In this document: piece by piece, positions 1-11,979 of the stretch
Layout: every line of letters begins with the position of its first letter
How positions within the stretch are numbered: the first letter of the stretch is position 1
Assembly: GCA_029204225.1 (NCBI GenBank)
Contig: CM055107.1
Coordinates: forward strand, 15,556,900 to 15,620,899
Direction: 5' to 3'
DNA length: 64,000 nt
From: Diphasiastrum complanatum
Lineage: Eukaryota > Streptophyta > Lycopodiopsida > Lycopodiales > Lycopodiaceae
The notes under the pieces: model-generated
What the model was told of the DNA's origin: nothing
What the model saw: the letters and a program-made list of their open reading frames with translations, nothing else
Databases searched by the model: none
Made by a program: the position numbers and the translations under genes

Positions 1-1
1 T

Positions 2-1070
2 ACGGCAGTAACTCAAGCCAGAGGTCAATCAGATGAATCCACTACCCCACCCACACTGATTACTACGCCAACGCCACCAACAACACCATTGGCACAAATT
101 TTGGAGGGGGAGGAGTGGGGATACCCAGTCCCCAGGACACAGAAGCGGCTCAGCAACCACAGGCCCAACAAGTCCACACACTGGACACGTTGCAATATTT
201 TGATGCTGAGGACCTGATAGAAATAAACGATGACGAGCCAAAAAAGGGAACACAGCCAGGGAGAAGTTAGACCCCTCCACTAACCACCACCACCACAACA
301 GTCACTAACATCATCCCTTCACTCCCTCCATCTCCACCTCCATCTTCAGCTCTAACATCGCGTTTATTTTTTGGTTTAGCCTCACCATCCCACACTCCAG
401 ATCAGTACCCAACCCTCACTAACCCTGAAAAGCTCACTGAAGCAGCCAAGCGCTCGATGATTGGCCTATTCGAAATGGGCTACCACATGCATTGGTTGGT
501 GAGCCAACACCAAATGCTCGAGAGCAGAGTCTAGCATCAAGACCAAGGAATTGTGCAATATCAAAGGCTGGTCAAAGAGAAAGAGAAAGAAACAGTGAAA
601 ATCAAATCCGTGATGGCCGAGCAGAAGTCCACTCTGGAAGAGGTCCAGCAACAACTGAAGCACCAGATGGTCCAAATCGACCAAGTATGGGATGGATCAT
701 CGAGTGCAATGACAGTCGTCATGCCCCACAAGCCTCAGCCATCCGGATGGAAAAATACGTAAGGCTAATACAGAAACGGGAAGCCGAAAAGCAAAATTTT
801 GAAAACATTGTGGCCAAACAAGAGAAGATCATCCTCGAATCCCAGAAGCAGCTGGAAGACACTACGAAGGCCCTGCAGCAAGTCTTGGACAAGGTGAACC
901 AACTATGGGACACGGTGTGCAAGGCTCAAGCAGGTGCTCAATCAACAAAGCCACAAGATGATGATGGGAATGATGGTGCAGGAAATCAAGGCGGTCAAAC
1001 CCACCCTTCAGACGGTAGCTCGGGATCGGGTGGCCAGAAAGCCGGTGCTGCTTCCATGACTTTTCTCTGA
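2..1070 (+). pseudogene. 3' part of an unrecognised coiled-coil protein gene, broken
   Basis: I do not recognise this protein. Coding-like sequence runs from the window edge to a TGA at 1068-1070, but in more than one frame. A Thr/Pro-rich stretch lies at 2-300. From about 400 to 740 one frame carries a Lys/Glu/Gln-rich heptad-like coiled coil, interrupted by an in-frame TAG at 532-534. A shift near 700-745 moves to another frame that continues the coiled coil (about 750-930) and ends in a Gly/Ser/Asp-rich tail. The next unknown frame begins 115 bases downstream on the same strand, so the two may be one element or a gene pair. A gag-like or accessory protein of a mobile element is possible; no catalytic motif is visible. 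Confidence 0.4.
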
Positions 1071-1184
1071 CCCCCTCTCACCTTTAACCCTTTTTCCTAC
1101 TCTGCATTTAAGTTTTTTGAAACATTCATTCCAACTTACCCAATTCTTCCATCTCCTCTCTCTTCATCACCTCCTAGCAAAATA

Positions 1185-2321
1185 ATGGGCCCATCAAAAG
1201 GTCTAGCTGACACTTACAAAGCCCGACGGGACAAGTTCCTCCAACAACTCCACTCCCCCGATGCTGCGTATAACTTGTTGATCTCGCCTCCTCCTAAACC
1301 TATCACCCCCGCACCCCTCTCCCCAGATCATTCCATCCCCGACCTTCCAGAAACTAACACCGACATGGGAGGTGATGATGACTTCTTGGCAGACCAACAA
1401 AAAACGAGAAGGTTCTCACCCAGGCCAGACACGGGTGTAGTTGAGCCATCAACAAGTGAGCGAGCAAAAGAGAAATATATGGGCACCAAGGCCTTAGATG
1501 ATAATCTGGCAAGGCCATCCCAAATGCGCAGGACAAATTCCCCTACTAGGCCCAGAGGCAAACTGGCCGACACAAGGGAGTCCAAAAAATTTGAGAGGAA
1601 ATACCCTCCCAACATGAGGGGAGGCAAAGAAGACATTGATCAAAGCCAATACTCCACCAGGGCCGAGATCATTGCCACGCTACAACCGTAGCCAGAATGG
1701 CGGCCTAAAGTTCTGAAAGATAGCAGGCGGCTTCAAGAGTATTTGAAAGCACCGGCATGGAAGTGAGTGCATCCTTTCTACATACCACTCAAATGCAGAA
1801 ACCCATGGCCGATGGAAAAGCCCCGAGTGGAGTTAGTAAATTGGCCAGTCATTCTTGGAATTTCAGAGAGAACCTCCTCGGATGATCTGAGGCTGCAGTT
1901 ACTCGACTTCGGGCATAAATACAAATCAAGTGCCGATCTTTGCGTGCAAGAAAGTGCCGAGTATTGTAGATCCATGGCCATCCTGACGCAACAAGATTGT
2001 TACTGGAATCGAGGCCTGGAGCCCATCAAAATCAGCCCAAATGTCACCCTCCAGTCAGAAGAAGACCATGAAATGATGGCCAGACTATACTACAAAGTGG
2101 CCTTCATGTCATCACGCTATGTGACCATGGTGGAAGACTGGCAGGAAATGGGCTTTGTAGAAAAGATAAGAGAATATCTAGGGCCCCTCAATTTCGGAAG
2201 TAAGCTTCGCTTCCAAGTTTTTGAAGCCCTGGGTCGAAAGATGAGCGAGCGAAAGCAGACGACACGACGACGAGGCGAGCTCATTTTGTACATACTTCGA
2301 GATATTATCAAGAGATGGTGA
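1185..2321 (+). pseudogene. Unrecognised protein of about 378 codons with two in-frame stops
   Basis: One frame stays open from the ATG at 1185 to the TGA at 2319-2321 except for a TAG at 1689-1691 and a TGA at about 1764-1766. The N-terminal half is Pro/Arg/Asp-rich and probably disordered. The C-terminal half, after about 1790, looks globular, with many aromatic residues, and ends in a basic Lys/Arg-rich segment. The leader before the ATG (1100-1184) is CT-rich with a TATA-like stretch at about 1106, as in a plant 5' leader, so I take 1185 as the start. I recognise no family. It could be a capsid-like or accessory protein of a retroelement. That only two codons are hit suggests recent decay, or stop read-through. 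Confidence 0.45.
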
Positions 2322-2612
2322 TTTTGGCAAGTTTTCTCTTTAATGAGGAATTGATGAATGATAAATGTGATATTTTTTGTGTCTAATGAATAGATCTGAA
2401 TTTGAACAAAGTATTATACTTTCCACGTGTGTGACAGGATGTGAAGATCAATTATTTCTAGTTTTATTGTGGTGTTCAAAAGCCTTTGCCAATTAGATGC
2501 AAAATAGGTTGAATTGTGTGCTAGTTTTCTATCTATTAGATATAAGTGAAACTTTTGATGCTTTTTCAAGGTTTTAGTATCCAAATGAGGTTCATAACCT
2601 TTGATTTTAACA

Positions 2613-2995
2613 TGGTATCAGAGCCCAAATGCAACAATCAAGGCTCAAATACAAGGAAGAGAGAAGCAATTACAAGTTGATGATTGTTTAATTTTTATTG
2701 CTCTTATTACTACCTTAAGTTTGATGACGTTTCTTCAAGTGTGAATGAAACTATAGCAACAAAAGAGTGATTTGATGTAATGAAAAGTGAGGTGAGTACA
2801 TGATGCATTGTTTGAGATACTTGTAAAATTATTGATCCTCCATCAAAGATACAAAATGTTACTGTTTGCAAATGGGCCTTTAAGATCAAGCTTAATCAAG
2901 ATGGTAGTGTGAACAATTATAAAACAAGACTAGTTGCCAAGGGATATGCTCAATTCAAGGGGATTGACTATGATGAAACACTCGATTTTGTCATA
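2613..2995 (+). pseudogene. Ty1/copia remnant: primer-binding site and reverse transcriptase scrap
   Basis: TGGTATCAGAGCC at 2613-2625 is the plant primer-binding site complementary to initiator tRNA-Met. The bases before it (ending AACA at 2612) should be the end of an LTR. About 235 bases later, 2861-2990 encodes the copia RT N-terminal block (a CKWxFKxKxNQDGS region, then RLVAKGYAQ and GIDYDET). Gag, protease and integrase are missing, so the element is a large internal deletion. The frame runs on to a stop near 2996. Lying on the same strand as the primer site, the two fit one element. Confidence 0.6.
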
Positions 2996-3149
2996 GTTTG
3001 TGGTGGTAATTTCATTAATTCACATGCTTTTAGTGATTTACTGCCTTTGCAGCATTTGTTAAAAAATGAGAATTTTCTCGGAACATGAAGCCGTACATCT
3101 ATCTTCACCAACATTATCTCCAAAAAAATGGGATTGAAGTCAAACTATG

Positions 3150-5560
3150 TCTATTCTTTTCACTTACTTGACCATAAATGAGACTCTATTTTGGCTAAAT
3201 AACAATCATTTGAAAGCATTGCAAGAACCAATTTCATTCAGAATTGCAATAATCAGTTTTTTTTTTATTCAGAATTACAAGAATCAATTTCATCAGCGAC
3301 AAAATCTTGCAATTCATCTCCTCTTAGATGATTTTCATCATCACTCTCACTTTCAAAAATTATTTCATCATCCTGACTATTAGAATTTCTATTCTCAACA
3401 TCTATGGAAGTGGGTGCCTCAAATATGGTTTGACGATTTATTACATCTCTAGGTAGCTCAATCTCATAGTTAAAATGAAGGTTTTACATTTTATTCTCAA
3501 CATTTGCACCCTCAAATACTCGTCGTGAACGTGGTTCAACTGTGGAGCAGATGGATGTAGTTGGTGCAAATTTCAATAACATAAAAGAGAGATTCATGTA
3601 CTAACCATCCCTCTGACATGCTACCTTTAGGCCTTGCCTTTTGACGCACAAAAACTTTTAAGGCTTTCATGTACCTTTCCATAAAGAACATCCACCTAAA
3701 AAGTCACAAATGGTTAAAAATAAGTGTTTTATTTAATGAGTTCATGTATCAATTGATTTAGTTTAAATACACATGCAAAAGATAATTTATGCACTTATAC
3801 CTAGTGTGCACTGGACCAACAATAGAAACTTCTTCAACCAAGTGCACCAATAAATGCACTTGTGAGTCTATGATGGAAGTCGGAAAATATCTCTCAAACA
3901 TGCACACAATCTCCACCATATCCTCATGTCTCTTGCGAAGATCCATCTCACAGATTTCTTTTGAACACATCCATCTACAACATATTCAATCCATTTTATG
4001 TCTTTCAATTTCAATAAATACTAAATAGAAAAATGCACCAAGTACATGTTCATAAACCACTTTTTTGAGACTAAAAGAGTATCTTCCCACAAGATTTGGC
4101 CCGCACAAAAAACAAGCATTTTTTCCAGCCGTTTGAAAGCTTGCCCAACAAATGGATACTATCAATCACTATTTAAAATGTATATGTCAGAAAATAATTA
4201 TAGCCATTGTAATATATCATGTAAATGTCAAAAATTACTAGTTGTATGTAACTGTAAACAAACTCCTATGTACACAAGATAGACATTGTTTGAATGATCA
4301 CCTGAGCATTCACCTAATCCTGGATAGTCATGTATTGTCCACATTACAATGGCATATAGTGTAAACTCCCTCTCATGTAAGGGGCGCGAAATGTCATATG
4401 CTTTTATCCCCTTCCACAAATCTTCCAACTCGTCAATAAGCAGCTCAAGATATACATCCATGTTCTTAACCTTGCGTTGGCCAGAAATAAAAAGTGCCAA
4501 CATAATGTGTCCCTTTTTTGTACTCAACCAAGGAGGAATACTATAATTTACCAAGCAAACATGCCAAATGGACCACGTAGTTGTTCGTACACCAAAGGGG
4601 TTCACACCATCTGTTGCAAGACCAAATCTCACATTTCTTGACTCATTGACAAAGCTTGGATACTCTTTGTTGATGTGTTTTCATGCAGGTGAATCTGAAG
4701 GTACCCTCATCATCCCATCCGTAGAGGTATGGTGTGCATGCCAGTCCATAAGTTGTGCAAGAGATTTACAACGAAATAAAAGTTGCAATCGCAGAATTAC
4801 TGGAAAATGTCGTAAAACTTTGCACGGAATGGTTGCCCCTTGCAAATCATCTCTATATCGAGGAGTATCACAAATGGGACATTTCTTGAGTGATTCGTAC
4901 CTTCCTCGATATAAAATACAATCTTTTGGACATGCATGATATTGCTTGTAGTCCATCCCGATGTTAGTCAACATCTTTTGTGCCTCATCTCTTGTCTCAG
5001 GCATGACATTCCCTTTTGGGAGAAGTTTTTAAAATAGTCTGTACATGACAAAAGAAGTCATTGTAAAAAAAAATATCACTCGATGTCCAAATTGTAAATT
5101 TTGTTTCAAAGCAAAAATGACAAGTAGATGAAAAAATTTTTACTCAAATAATGATGTGAGGCTTTCGTCACTCCATCTATATTTGACTTGAAGATTTAAA
5201 AGAAGTACAGAAGTCGCCAAACGAGATGTCTTTGCTCCAGGATACAATGTGGTCTGTGATTCTTCTCGCAATTTTCTTCCTTCTTTAGACAAAAGTGCCT
5301 CCTCATCTTGTTCATTGTGTCTAGCTGCAATATTGTTCTCGTACATATCATCCAACATGTCTCCCATGACTTCAAATTCATCATTCATTGGAAGCTCATT
5401 TTCATCGTTGAAACTTGTTTGCAAAGAAGTAGATCTAGATGAGCTAGATTCAGATGCATTAGTCTCTTGATTAATGCGCTCCTCCATCATCTCTTTTAAG
5501 CCTTGACGTAGACGACGAGGTAATTGCTTTACATGTGGACCGTTGTATTGCATTCATCTT
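3150..5560 (-). pseudogene. CACTA (En/Spm) TNP2-type transposase, decayed
   Basis: Read right to left, this is the plant CACTA transposase in family order. First comes an acidic Ser-rich N-terminal segment (5553-5140) ending in the LYPGxK block that precedes TNP2. Next is the zinc-binding HACPKDC...CPIC block with RYR and a WHAHH segment (5004-4681). Then comes the conserved RFGLATDGVNPFG block through the PPWL, IDELxxLW and EFTLxAxxxWTI motifs (4632-4228). The DUF4218 region follows (about 3970-3600: LEDMVE-type helix, HLLVHLVEE, then a KVFVRQKARPKGS block). An acidic tail reads to about 3270. Frames change between blocks and stops occur, so it is dead. The Transposase_21 and DUF4218 assignments rest on motif order. 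Terminal inverted repeats were not found. SET-domain fragments lie directly upstream. Confidence 0.8.
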
Positions 5561-5619
5561 CTACGTCGACCATTACGAGGATTATTGTCTCCAACACTAA
5601 ATGAGGATGAAGAATCCTA

Positions 5620-6110
5620 TATATCAAAATAACAAGAAGTAGTTTGAAACAATGCTTGATAAACATTTCCTCCCAATACTTGATAGATCTAAATGTTGCA
5701 TATGAATATAAATTACCTCTTAGTTTAAAAAGTATGAACATACCAATGTATCTATTAGACGGATTTGTCTTTTCAACTTGTTAACATTCAATGAACTCAA
5801 AGACGAATAATACTCCTAACATTTAATCTAGACAAATGACGAATAATGCTCCTAACATTTGACATATTTAATGACACAAACCAAATACAATCAAGATGCA
5901 TGGATTATACATCTCTACATATCAACAAAATTTAAATCTTCACATTTGACTTATTGTCTTTTGCAAACATTTGGATAGAGGACGGTTGAAACTATACTTG
6001 ATGAACAATTCCTCCCCAAACCTGATAGATCTAGTGGCACAGACCATTACATAAGTGCCCTTTACATTCCTAGTAAAATAACAGCAACCAAAAAATAAAT
6101 GTGAGTGATC
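5620..6110 (-). pseudogene. Two copies of a SET-domain C-terminal exon
   Basis: On the minus strand, about 6080-5985 and 5725-5640 encode two diverged versions of the same segment: an aromatic/Val strand, then RSI-(R/K)-x-(G/W)-EE-(L/M)-FIK-(Y/H). This is the end of a SET domain, where a strand is followed by an Ile-x-x-Gly-Glu-Glu-Leu turn and the catalytic Tyr. The upstream copy keeps GEEL and the Tyr; the downstream copy has WEEM and His. They lie about 350 bases apart, just upstream of the CACTA transposase on the same strand. The matching N-terminal part of a SET domain occurs at 36.7-37.6 kb, again beside a CACTA exon. Both are fragments without a full domain. Confidence 0.55.
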
Positions 6111-6300
6111 AACAAATGATTGCATGCTTCCTCCATATTTGTCCTTTATTGAAATGTTTCCTCCATAAAACTCAACGAATGAGCCTCCATCTCTATCTTG
6201 CCATAAGATATCCTCTGTCGGAAATCGATAGGTTAGTCAGCGGAAGCTCGAGCGGGTACGAACAGGATCGGAAGCACCACAAACAACAGTAGAATATTCA
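5745..6300. other. AT-rich spacer around the SET fragments
   Basis: Apart from the SET-like segment at 5985-6080 I see no gene here. The sequence GACGAATAATxCTCCTAACATTT occurs twice (about 5800-5825 and 5838-5860), a short local duplication. Confidence 0.4.
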
Positions 6301-6304
6301 AATT

Positions 6305-6571
6305 GAATGATTCAGACAAATGCACAAATGAACGATACAGTAGTGGGACTAAAATTGCACTCTGATTAATATCAACAATGAGTACAATTGCTTGAAGTAA
6401 TAACTTCAGTTGGTTGAGCGTGATAACGTTGGTTACAGAAACTCTGAATGATTCAAACAAATGCACAAATGAACAATACAATAGTGGGACTAAAATTGCA
6501 CTTTGATTATTATCAACAATGAGTACAATTGCTTGAAGTAATACTTGAGCGTGATAACGTTGGTTACAGAA
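6305..6571. repeat. Two-copy tandem repeat, 140-bp period
   Basis: The segment starting GAATGATTCA at 6305 is repeated from 6445. Both copies contain ACAAATGCACAAATGAAC, TAGTGGGACTAAAATTGCAC and end in GATAACGTTGGTTACAGAAA. The second copy lacks about 13 bases near its end. No coding function is evident. Confidence 0.8.
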
Positions 6572-6847
6572 ATCAAATAATCAGAAGAATCAGAACTTTT
6601 TTGATGAAGATTCTAGGATTGATATCCTACAAAATATCTAGAACTACCTTTTGTTGTATTTATTACAACCACCTCATTACAATTAATGCATGTACAAAGT
6701 GGGTGGACTATCAACACAAAGTTGTTGGGTCGCAGACTTTAGACCAACAGTATCGAAATTTACAAGTATCGAAAAATGTACAATAACTTGAAAATATACA
6801 CTGACTCAATAAATATACAATTTTTTGAATCAATCCGGTATCAAAGA
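6572..6847. other. No gene seen; 3' flank of copia gag remnant
   Basis: AT-rich sequence with an imperfect inverted repeat (TGTTGGGTC at about 6723, GACCAACA at about 6742). I see no supported coding region. Confidence 0.4.
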
Positions 6848-7371
6848 ATTCTAGAGAAATTCGATCATGAATTTTGCGATCCTCTGTTCAGAAATTCGAG
6901 CCTTCTGTTTCTGGTTTTTCAAGATGCTCATTATTGAATAGATTTGAGGCCTATGACTGATTTGATAGCGGCCATCTGTTGCAAGAGATTCTTTAAACTG
7001 GTTAATGTGATTCTGAAGTGAATCACCAATCGACATCTTGAAGTTACATCTTCGTAGATGTAACTTCAAAGTTACATCCCTCACATCATATAGTGATCTC
7101 AGGATGTCCCATACTTCTTTCGAAGTTTGAGCTTCAGATATGTGGCCAATCTGAGTGTCTGATATATTGAGAATAATAAGCATGAAAGCTTTACCATCCT
7201 TCGATTTCTACTTTGAGACAGTTATGTCGTCTTCAAGCTTCTCTTCTCTACCTGTGACAACATCCCACAACTCATTGACGATTAGCAAGGTCTTCATCTT
7301 AAATTTCCACAAGTAGTAATTGGATCCATTCAGCTTGTCTGCGATAAGACCGACTTTACTTTGAGAATTCA
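6848..7371 (-). pseudogene. Ty1/copia gag (UBN2-type), truncated
   Basis: Reading leftwards from an ATG at 7369-7371, one frame encodes a copia Gag N-terminal region: a LNGSNYYLWKFKM motif near residue 15, then ELWDVV. An in-frame TAG at about residue 55 stands where Trp is usual. After it come SDTQIGHISEAQTSKEVWDILRSLY and an HLRRCNFKM block, ending about 6850. Such Gag forms the virus-like particle of copia elements. The frame is lost before the zinc knuckle, and no protease, integrase or RT follows. The primer-binding-like site and LTR at 7581-8165 lie upstream in the correct order. Confidence 0.7.
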
Positions 7372-7580
7372 TCTGGAACTTTGGACCGTCGATAATTTGA
7401 TGTCGTTAAGAGAAAGATGTCGTGCTGCCAATTGAAATCAACTATCTAATCTGAAATTTGATACCAGAAATTGAAAAATATGATATCAATTTGATATCGC
7501 AAAAGATATCAAGTATTAGATCCCTGGTATAACATATTGCTCTGATATCATGGAGGTACGCTCTGATATTATATATTAGA

Positions 7581-8165
7581 GCTTTGACACCATGTTGGAA
7601 AGAGGTGATAATGCAATAACGACAAGTCGAAGCTTGTGAAGGACTTATTGAGCACAACGAAATGAGCATGCTTTCCTAATGCATGACTATGCCTATCAAT
7701 ATTGAACAAAAGATAATGACAAGAGTCACGTTCAATCTTTTAGCAACTAACTTTGAAATCATCAGAGCTCAAGTGATTACATAGCCAAACAATGAAGATT
7801 TAATTTTTTTAGACAAAAACAATATGAGATCACAGAGATTCTAAACTCTACTTCAATACATTGCATGAATGAATTGCTTAAATTGAAATGTAGAAGTATG
7901 ATCAGCTATTTATACTAAGCAGATAACGGGCGTCCTATAGGACAGCTGCCTAGGTTGTAGATCATAATGGCCAGTTGGCCATAGTGAGCTAGCATCCGTC
8001 CAGTTAGTACTTCCTGGAAATTTACTTGTGGAATCCACCTGTGAGCGATTTTCATGTACTTCTGTAGACTGTGTAGAAACATGCATAAAATTGCAGAGCT
8101 GGGTAAATGTAGTGGATGAAGATTAAAAATGATGAATCGATCATAAGGTGAATAATCTGGCAACA
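7581..8165 (-). mobile_element. 5' LTR and primer-binding site of a copia remnant
   Basis: The minus strand of 7581-7592 reads TGGTGTCAAAGC, a variant of the usual TGGTATCAGAGC primer site, and lies between this LTR and the gag remnant. The adjoining plus-strand segment starts TGTTGGAAAG at 7593 and ends GGCAACA at 8165, so both ends carry the TGTTG...CAACA inversion expected of an LTR (573 bp). No second copy was found, so the right-hand boundary is inferred from termini only. Two decayed TCTGATAT(C/T)A motifs at 7537-7570 resemble further primer sites. Confidence 0.5.
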
Positions 8166-9229
8166 CTCAAGAACCGTTATGTCACCCAGGATAGGTAAGA
8201 AAGAAAGAAAAACATGTAGTAGCCTAGTCATTATAGGTCTCTACAATAATGGTAATAATGTGTAGTATAAATGGTATATTGTTCTCCCAGAAAAAAATAA
8301 ATCTTCTCTTTTGGATTATAAGTCTAAATGGATAATGTCGGATGGAAAGTATGTAGTATTTAAAGTTGAATCACAATGGAAAGGCTGGTTATCCACATAT
8401 ATTGGTTTAGATTGGCATCCAGTAACACCAATGTGAAACGATTTGGTCAAGGGTTCAGAATGAAAAGGGTACTTTATCTTTTAGCCAATCAAGAAAAATG
8501 GTAAGCAAACTTTTCGACAGAGACAAACATACAGATTCAGCAAAACAAAATCTAATAGGTAGTTGATTCCTCTCAATGAACACAGACGATTAGTTCTTTA
8601 TCACTGATTTGCAAACAGATCAGAATATTAGACAAAAAAGTTCTTTATCCGAGTACAATGTTTTTGTTCAAGAAGTGAATGGCAAATTTTGATTTATGAA
8701 TGTTCTTCAGCTTCGGAATTGTTCCCTGCATTTCAATTGGTTAGAAAAGTCCCTGTTCAAATGTTAACCTATAAATCCAAGTTATGAAATTGAAATTCAA
8801 TACAAATAGTGAGTTATGCCGCAAACACACAGTCACCAAGATTAGTTACAACGATCTCAAAGTGTGTTGGATCGATTGATAAGATGTAATGTTGTAACAA
8901 ACAAAGAAGAGGAATTGCACAAGCTAGCAGAACGCTTATCTCTCTTCTTTAAAATGGTCAGTCATTTGCGTGAATACAATGAGCCAGCGTCGCTCGTATA
9001 TAGAGTCGTGCAAGAGGCTGGTGTGTCGCTTACCAACGGTCAAAAATCGGTTGGCTAAAAGCTACGAGTCGTTTTGGAATGATACGACTATTCTAAGAAA
9101 ATGAAATTCTAAAGTTGCAATAGGCCTTAACATGTATTTAGGCCTTATCGCATATATACATGGTACAAAAACTCAAACATTTGTCACTATATACAAGATA
9201 ATTGGATATATGAGAAATGTATGCCTCCA
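8166..9229. other. About 1 kb without a gene; probable LTR of the next element
   Basis: No convincing gene. The right edge ends CCACA just before the polypurine tract at 9230-9247, so on the minus strand this is where a 3' LTR should start. The segment also has a TATATAGAG stretch at about 8998 and two short open patches on the plus strand (about 8290-8420 and 8800-8870) that I do not recognise. The left boundary is not defined. Confidence 0.3.
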
Positions 9230-9247
9230 CATATCCCCTTCCTCAAT
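9230..9247 (-). other. Polypurine tract of an LTR element
   Basis: On the minus strand this reads TTGAGGAAGGGGATATG, a typical plus-strand primer next to a 3' LTR. The same tract and flanking CACATATCCCC occur at 32855-32874, beside the second copy of the protein encoded at 9273-11324. That ties the protein to an LTR element. Confidence 0.55.
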
Positions 9248-9272
9248 TGTGTTGTGGCTCGCAAACAAACAT

Positions 9273-11324
9273 TTACGTCTTCCTGGCTCGCTTTTGGATA
9301 ACTGGTTTTCTGAGAAAGATTGCTTTGGCTCTGACAACACTTTCTTCATTGACTTGCTCCACTGTTTTTCTAGGTATCCTTATAAAATAATCATTCCATT
9401 TGAGGTAGTCTTCATTGATTGCAAGATCTGGATATCCGCCCACTCCTTTGTTTCCCAATTGGCCAGTTGAAACATCGATCAAAGTATTATTCGCAAGGTG
9501 GTCATACCAACTGGCTTCACTCAATATTTCAGACATTTTAGCAGACGGTACTATCAAGGATAGTTTTTTATATGTATATTGGGACAAGATATTCATTTTG
9601 TACAAATGTCGGGTTGATAAGAAAGAGTAGGAAATAAGAGAAGCGAGGTTCAGATAATTGTATGTATAGTAAGGCTTAATAACATGATTTGTGGATCGAA
9701 AAAAAATTTGTTCCTTTACTTCCTTTAGGTATTGAGAATAATTTACTTCCCAATTTGTGTATACAGTCCACAGATCAGGGTAAGAAGGAAGTTCTTCAGA
9801 AGTGGCAGAGATAGAACTGGATCTGGGATTAATTCTTTGGATATAAAAAAGATTTATAGTATCTAACTTATTCATATGCTCATCAAGAGCAGGTAGAATA
9901 CTGTTTTCAATTCTTTTGAGATATTCTAGAATGGATAAACATCCAATAACCATAGGGACATAATCATCTCAGACATTAAACTAATTCTGTACAATTGCTA
10001 GGGCTAAAATACCTTTCTGATGGATTGATAATTTAGCCCAAAAATGAAAGAAATTGGAATAAAGGCAAGGACTTTCCCATTGTTCTTTAGTATAGCCAAA
10101 AATTCTAGGCAAAAAGAGGTAATCTAATTTCCACTAGAGTTTTGAACTATACAAAGGGGGTAGAAAACTGACTAAGTCTTGCTGAAATTCCTGGAATACT
10201 GACTTCAGAAATGAGTATACTACCTTTGAATTTTTTCTTGTGGCAATGCCAGTTGCTTGCTCATTGGTCTGCAATATCGGCTTTGTCCTTGGAGTAATTG
10301 CAACTGCCATAGGTAGCACTTCTGCAACGTTGAAGGTCTGGGTAAATTTATCTTCCTTTGCCACCAGTTTTTCTTCAGCAGGCTGGAATTGACTCGAACT
10401 CTAATTGAATCTAGCTTCTTCCAATTCTTCCTTCAATTTCTCATATTCTTCCATCAAAAGTTGAAGGTACTGAAGTTGAAAGGAGTTAATTATGTTTTGT
10501 TGAGCTGACTTCCATGCAACTGGATCAATTTGGTATTTTCCATGGGAAACACAGGCTGCTAGGGTTGTGTCTGAGTTGATCTTCCACAGAATAGCTTCTT
10601 CGGCCTGTCTTTTATAAATGGTGTTCTCTTCCTTCAACATATCAATGGCATTCTACATCTATTGGACAAAATCCCCGAGCACTTTATGCTTGGCTTCTCA
10701 TAACTCTTTTTCAAAAGTAACAGTTCTCAGCTATTCTTCCAATGTTTCATTTGTTTTCTACAACGTGCTTCTTGTATGTCGCTCCTACTGCAGCAAACTC
10801 TGTAGGGTCTGAACTTGCTGCCTGAGTAGCAAATTCTCTTTTTCAAATTCGTTAGAATAGTTCTACATCTCCTCAAGTACTTCCAAGGTTGCATCGTCGG
10901 CCCTTTCCTTCTTCCAGCTCCTTATTTTTCTACAGCAGCTCGGCATTTGCTTCTTCAAATGCCTGGTCTTTTTGCGTCAGCTCAACATGGGCTATTGACA
11001 ACTTGGCATTGAGACCTTCTCCAAGCTAACCATGTGGTGGTTAGATCCCTGAGTATCTGACAACAATTCCCCAAATATCTTCAGGTATGTGTCTTCATCT
11101 AAGATAGTAGCTTCGGCTTCATCCTACTCTTGTTGGTTGTCAAGAGCTTCTTGCTGTGGTGTCTCTTCTTGTTGACTAGCAAGAGGTTCACTTTGTGTTT
11201 CATGAATTTTGTCATGAATGGAATCCGCATTGTTTTGGCTCGATGATGATGATTCTCTCACAGAACTTGTCTTTGTAGTCATCGATGGGTGGGTCTTAAA
11301 GATAATAGAATCGCTAGTAGCCAT
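9273..11324 (-). pseudogene. Uncharacterised coiled-coil protein of an LTR element, copy 1
   Basis: I do not recognise this family. The likely start is the ATG at 11322-11324, giving about 680 codons to the stop near 9273. Order: a Ser/Thr/Gln-rich N-terminus (11324-11130); broken heptad-rich stretches with a clear Glu/Lys coiled coil at 10640-10401; a linker (10364-10134); and an aromatic C-terminal domain (about 10090-9300), including W-A-K-LSI-x-x-KG, a LEYL helix, YxxWExNxxxYLKEV and YKKLSL segments, with a basic end. At least three in-frame stops and several frame changes break it. The C-terminal domain recurs at 33.15-33.96 kb. It ends about 25 bases before a polypurine tract, the place of the last gene of an LTR element, so it may be a lone Gag-like or an envelope-position protein. 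No zinc knuckle, protease or RT motif is seen. Confidence 0.5.
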
Positions 11325-11393
11325 TGGAAAAGCTATGAAGCAATATGTAAAAACTATAAATGGTAAGAGAGAGTGCTAGTATGGAGTTGCAAC

Positions 11394-11899
11394 TGTTGGA
11401 GGGTTTGCGGATCCCAAGGCAATCCTAACCCTAGTTAATAACTGAGAGGGATTTGGCACCCTGCGTGTGTAAGTTTAACTCGATGATCATATAGATATTT
11501 GATTGATTAGAAAGTCAATAAAAGGACTTTAGACCTTTTTGCGAGAATTTTAATGTCGTAGGGCCTATATGGCAAGTTAGTGAATAAAGTTGGGTCTCCC
11601 ACCAAAATTGGTTTAAAATTCAAATTCATATTGGTTCCCTCCAATTTTTGAATTGAGTTCCCTCCATTTTTTGAAACTTAGATTAGAATTGGCTAATATA
11701 AATAGGAGCAAGCTCGAGTTTGTAAAACATGTTTTTCTTCATTTCAATACAAGCAGGTTGGCCCTCTTATGGAATGGATATAGAATGTCCTTGCTCTCTA
11801 TCTTTCTTCCTCCATCTCTCATGATTTCTTTGTGTTTAGTAATGATGGGATTTGATGCTTATTGGGATTGATCATTCTTATGTTTTTTGTGAGAGAAAA

Positions 11900-11979
<80 letters not shown>

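Noticed and set aside
29-298. 89-codon minus-strand frame
   Set aside because: Antisense to the Pro/Thr-rich coding-like segment at 2-300; composition looks like reverse complement of that segment.
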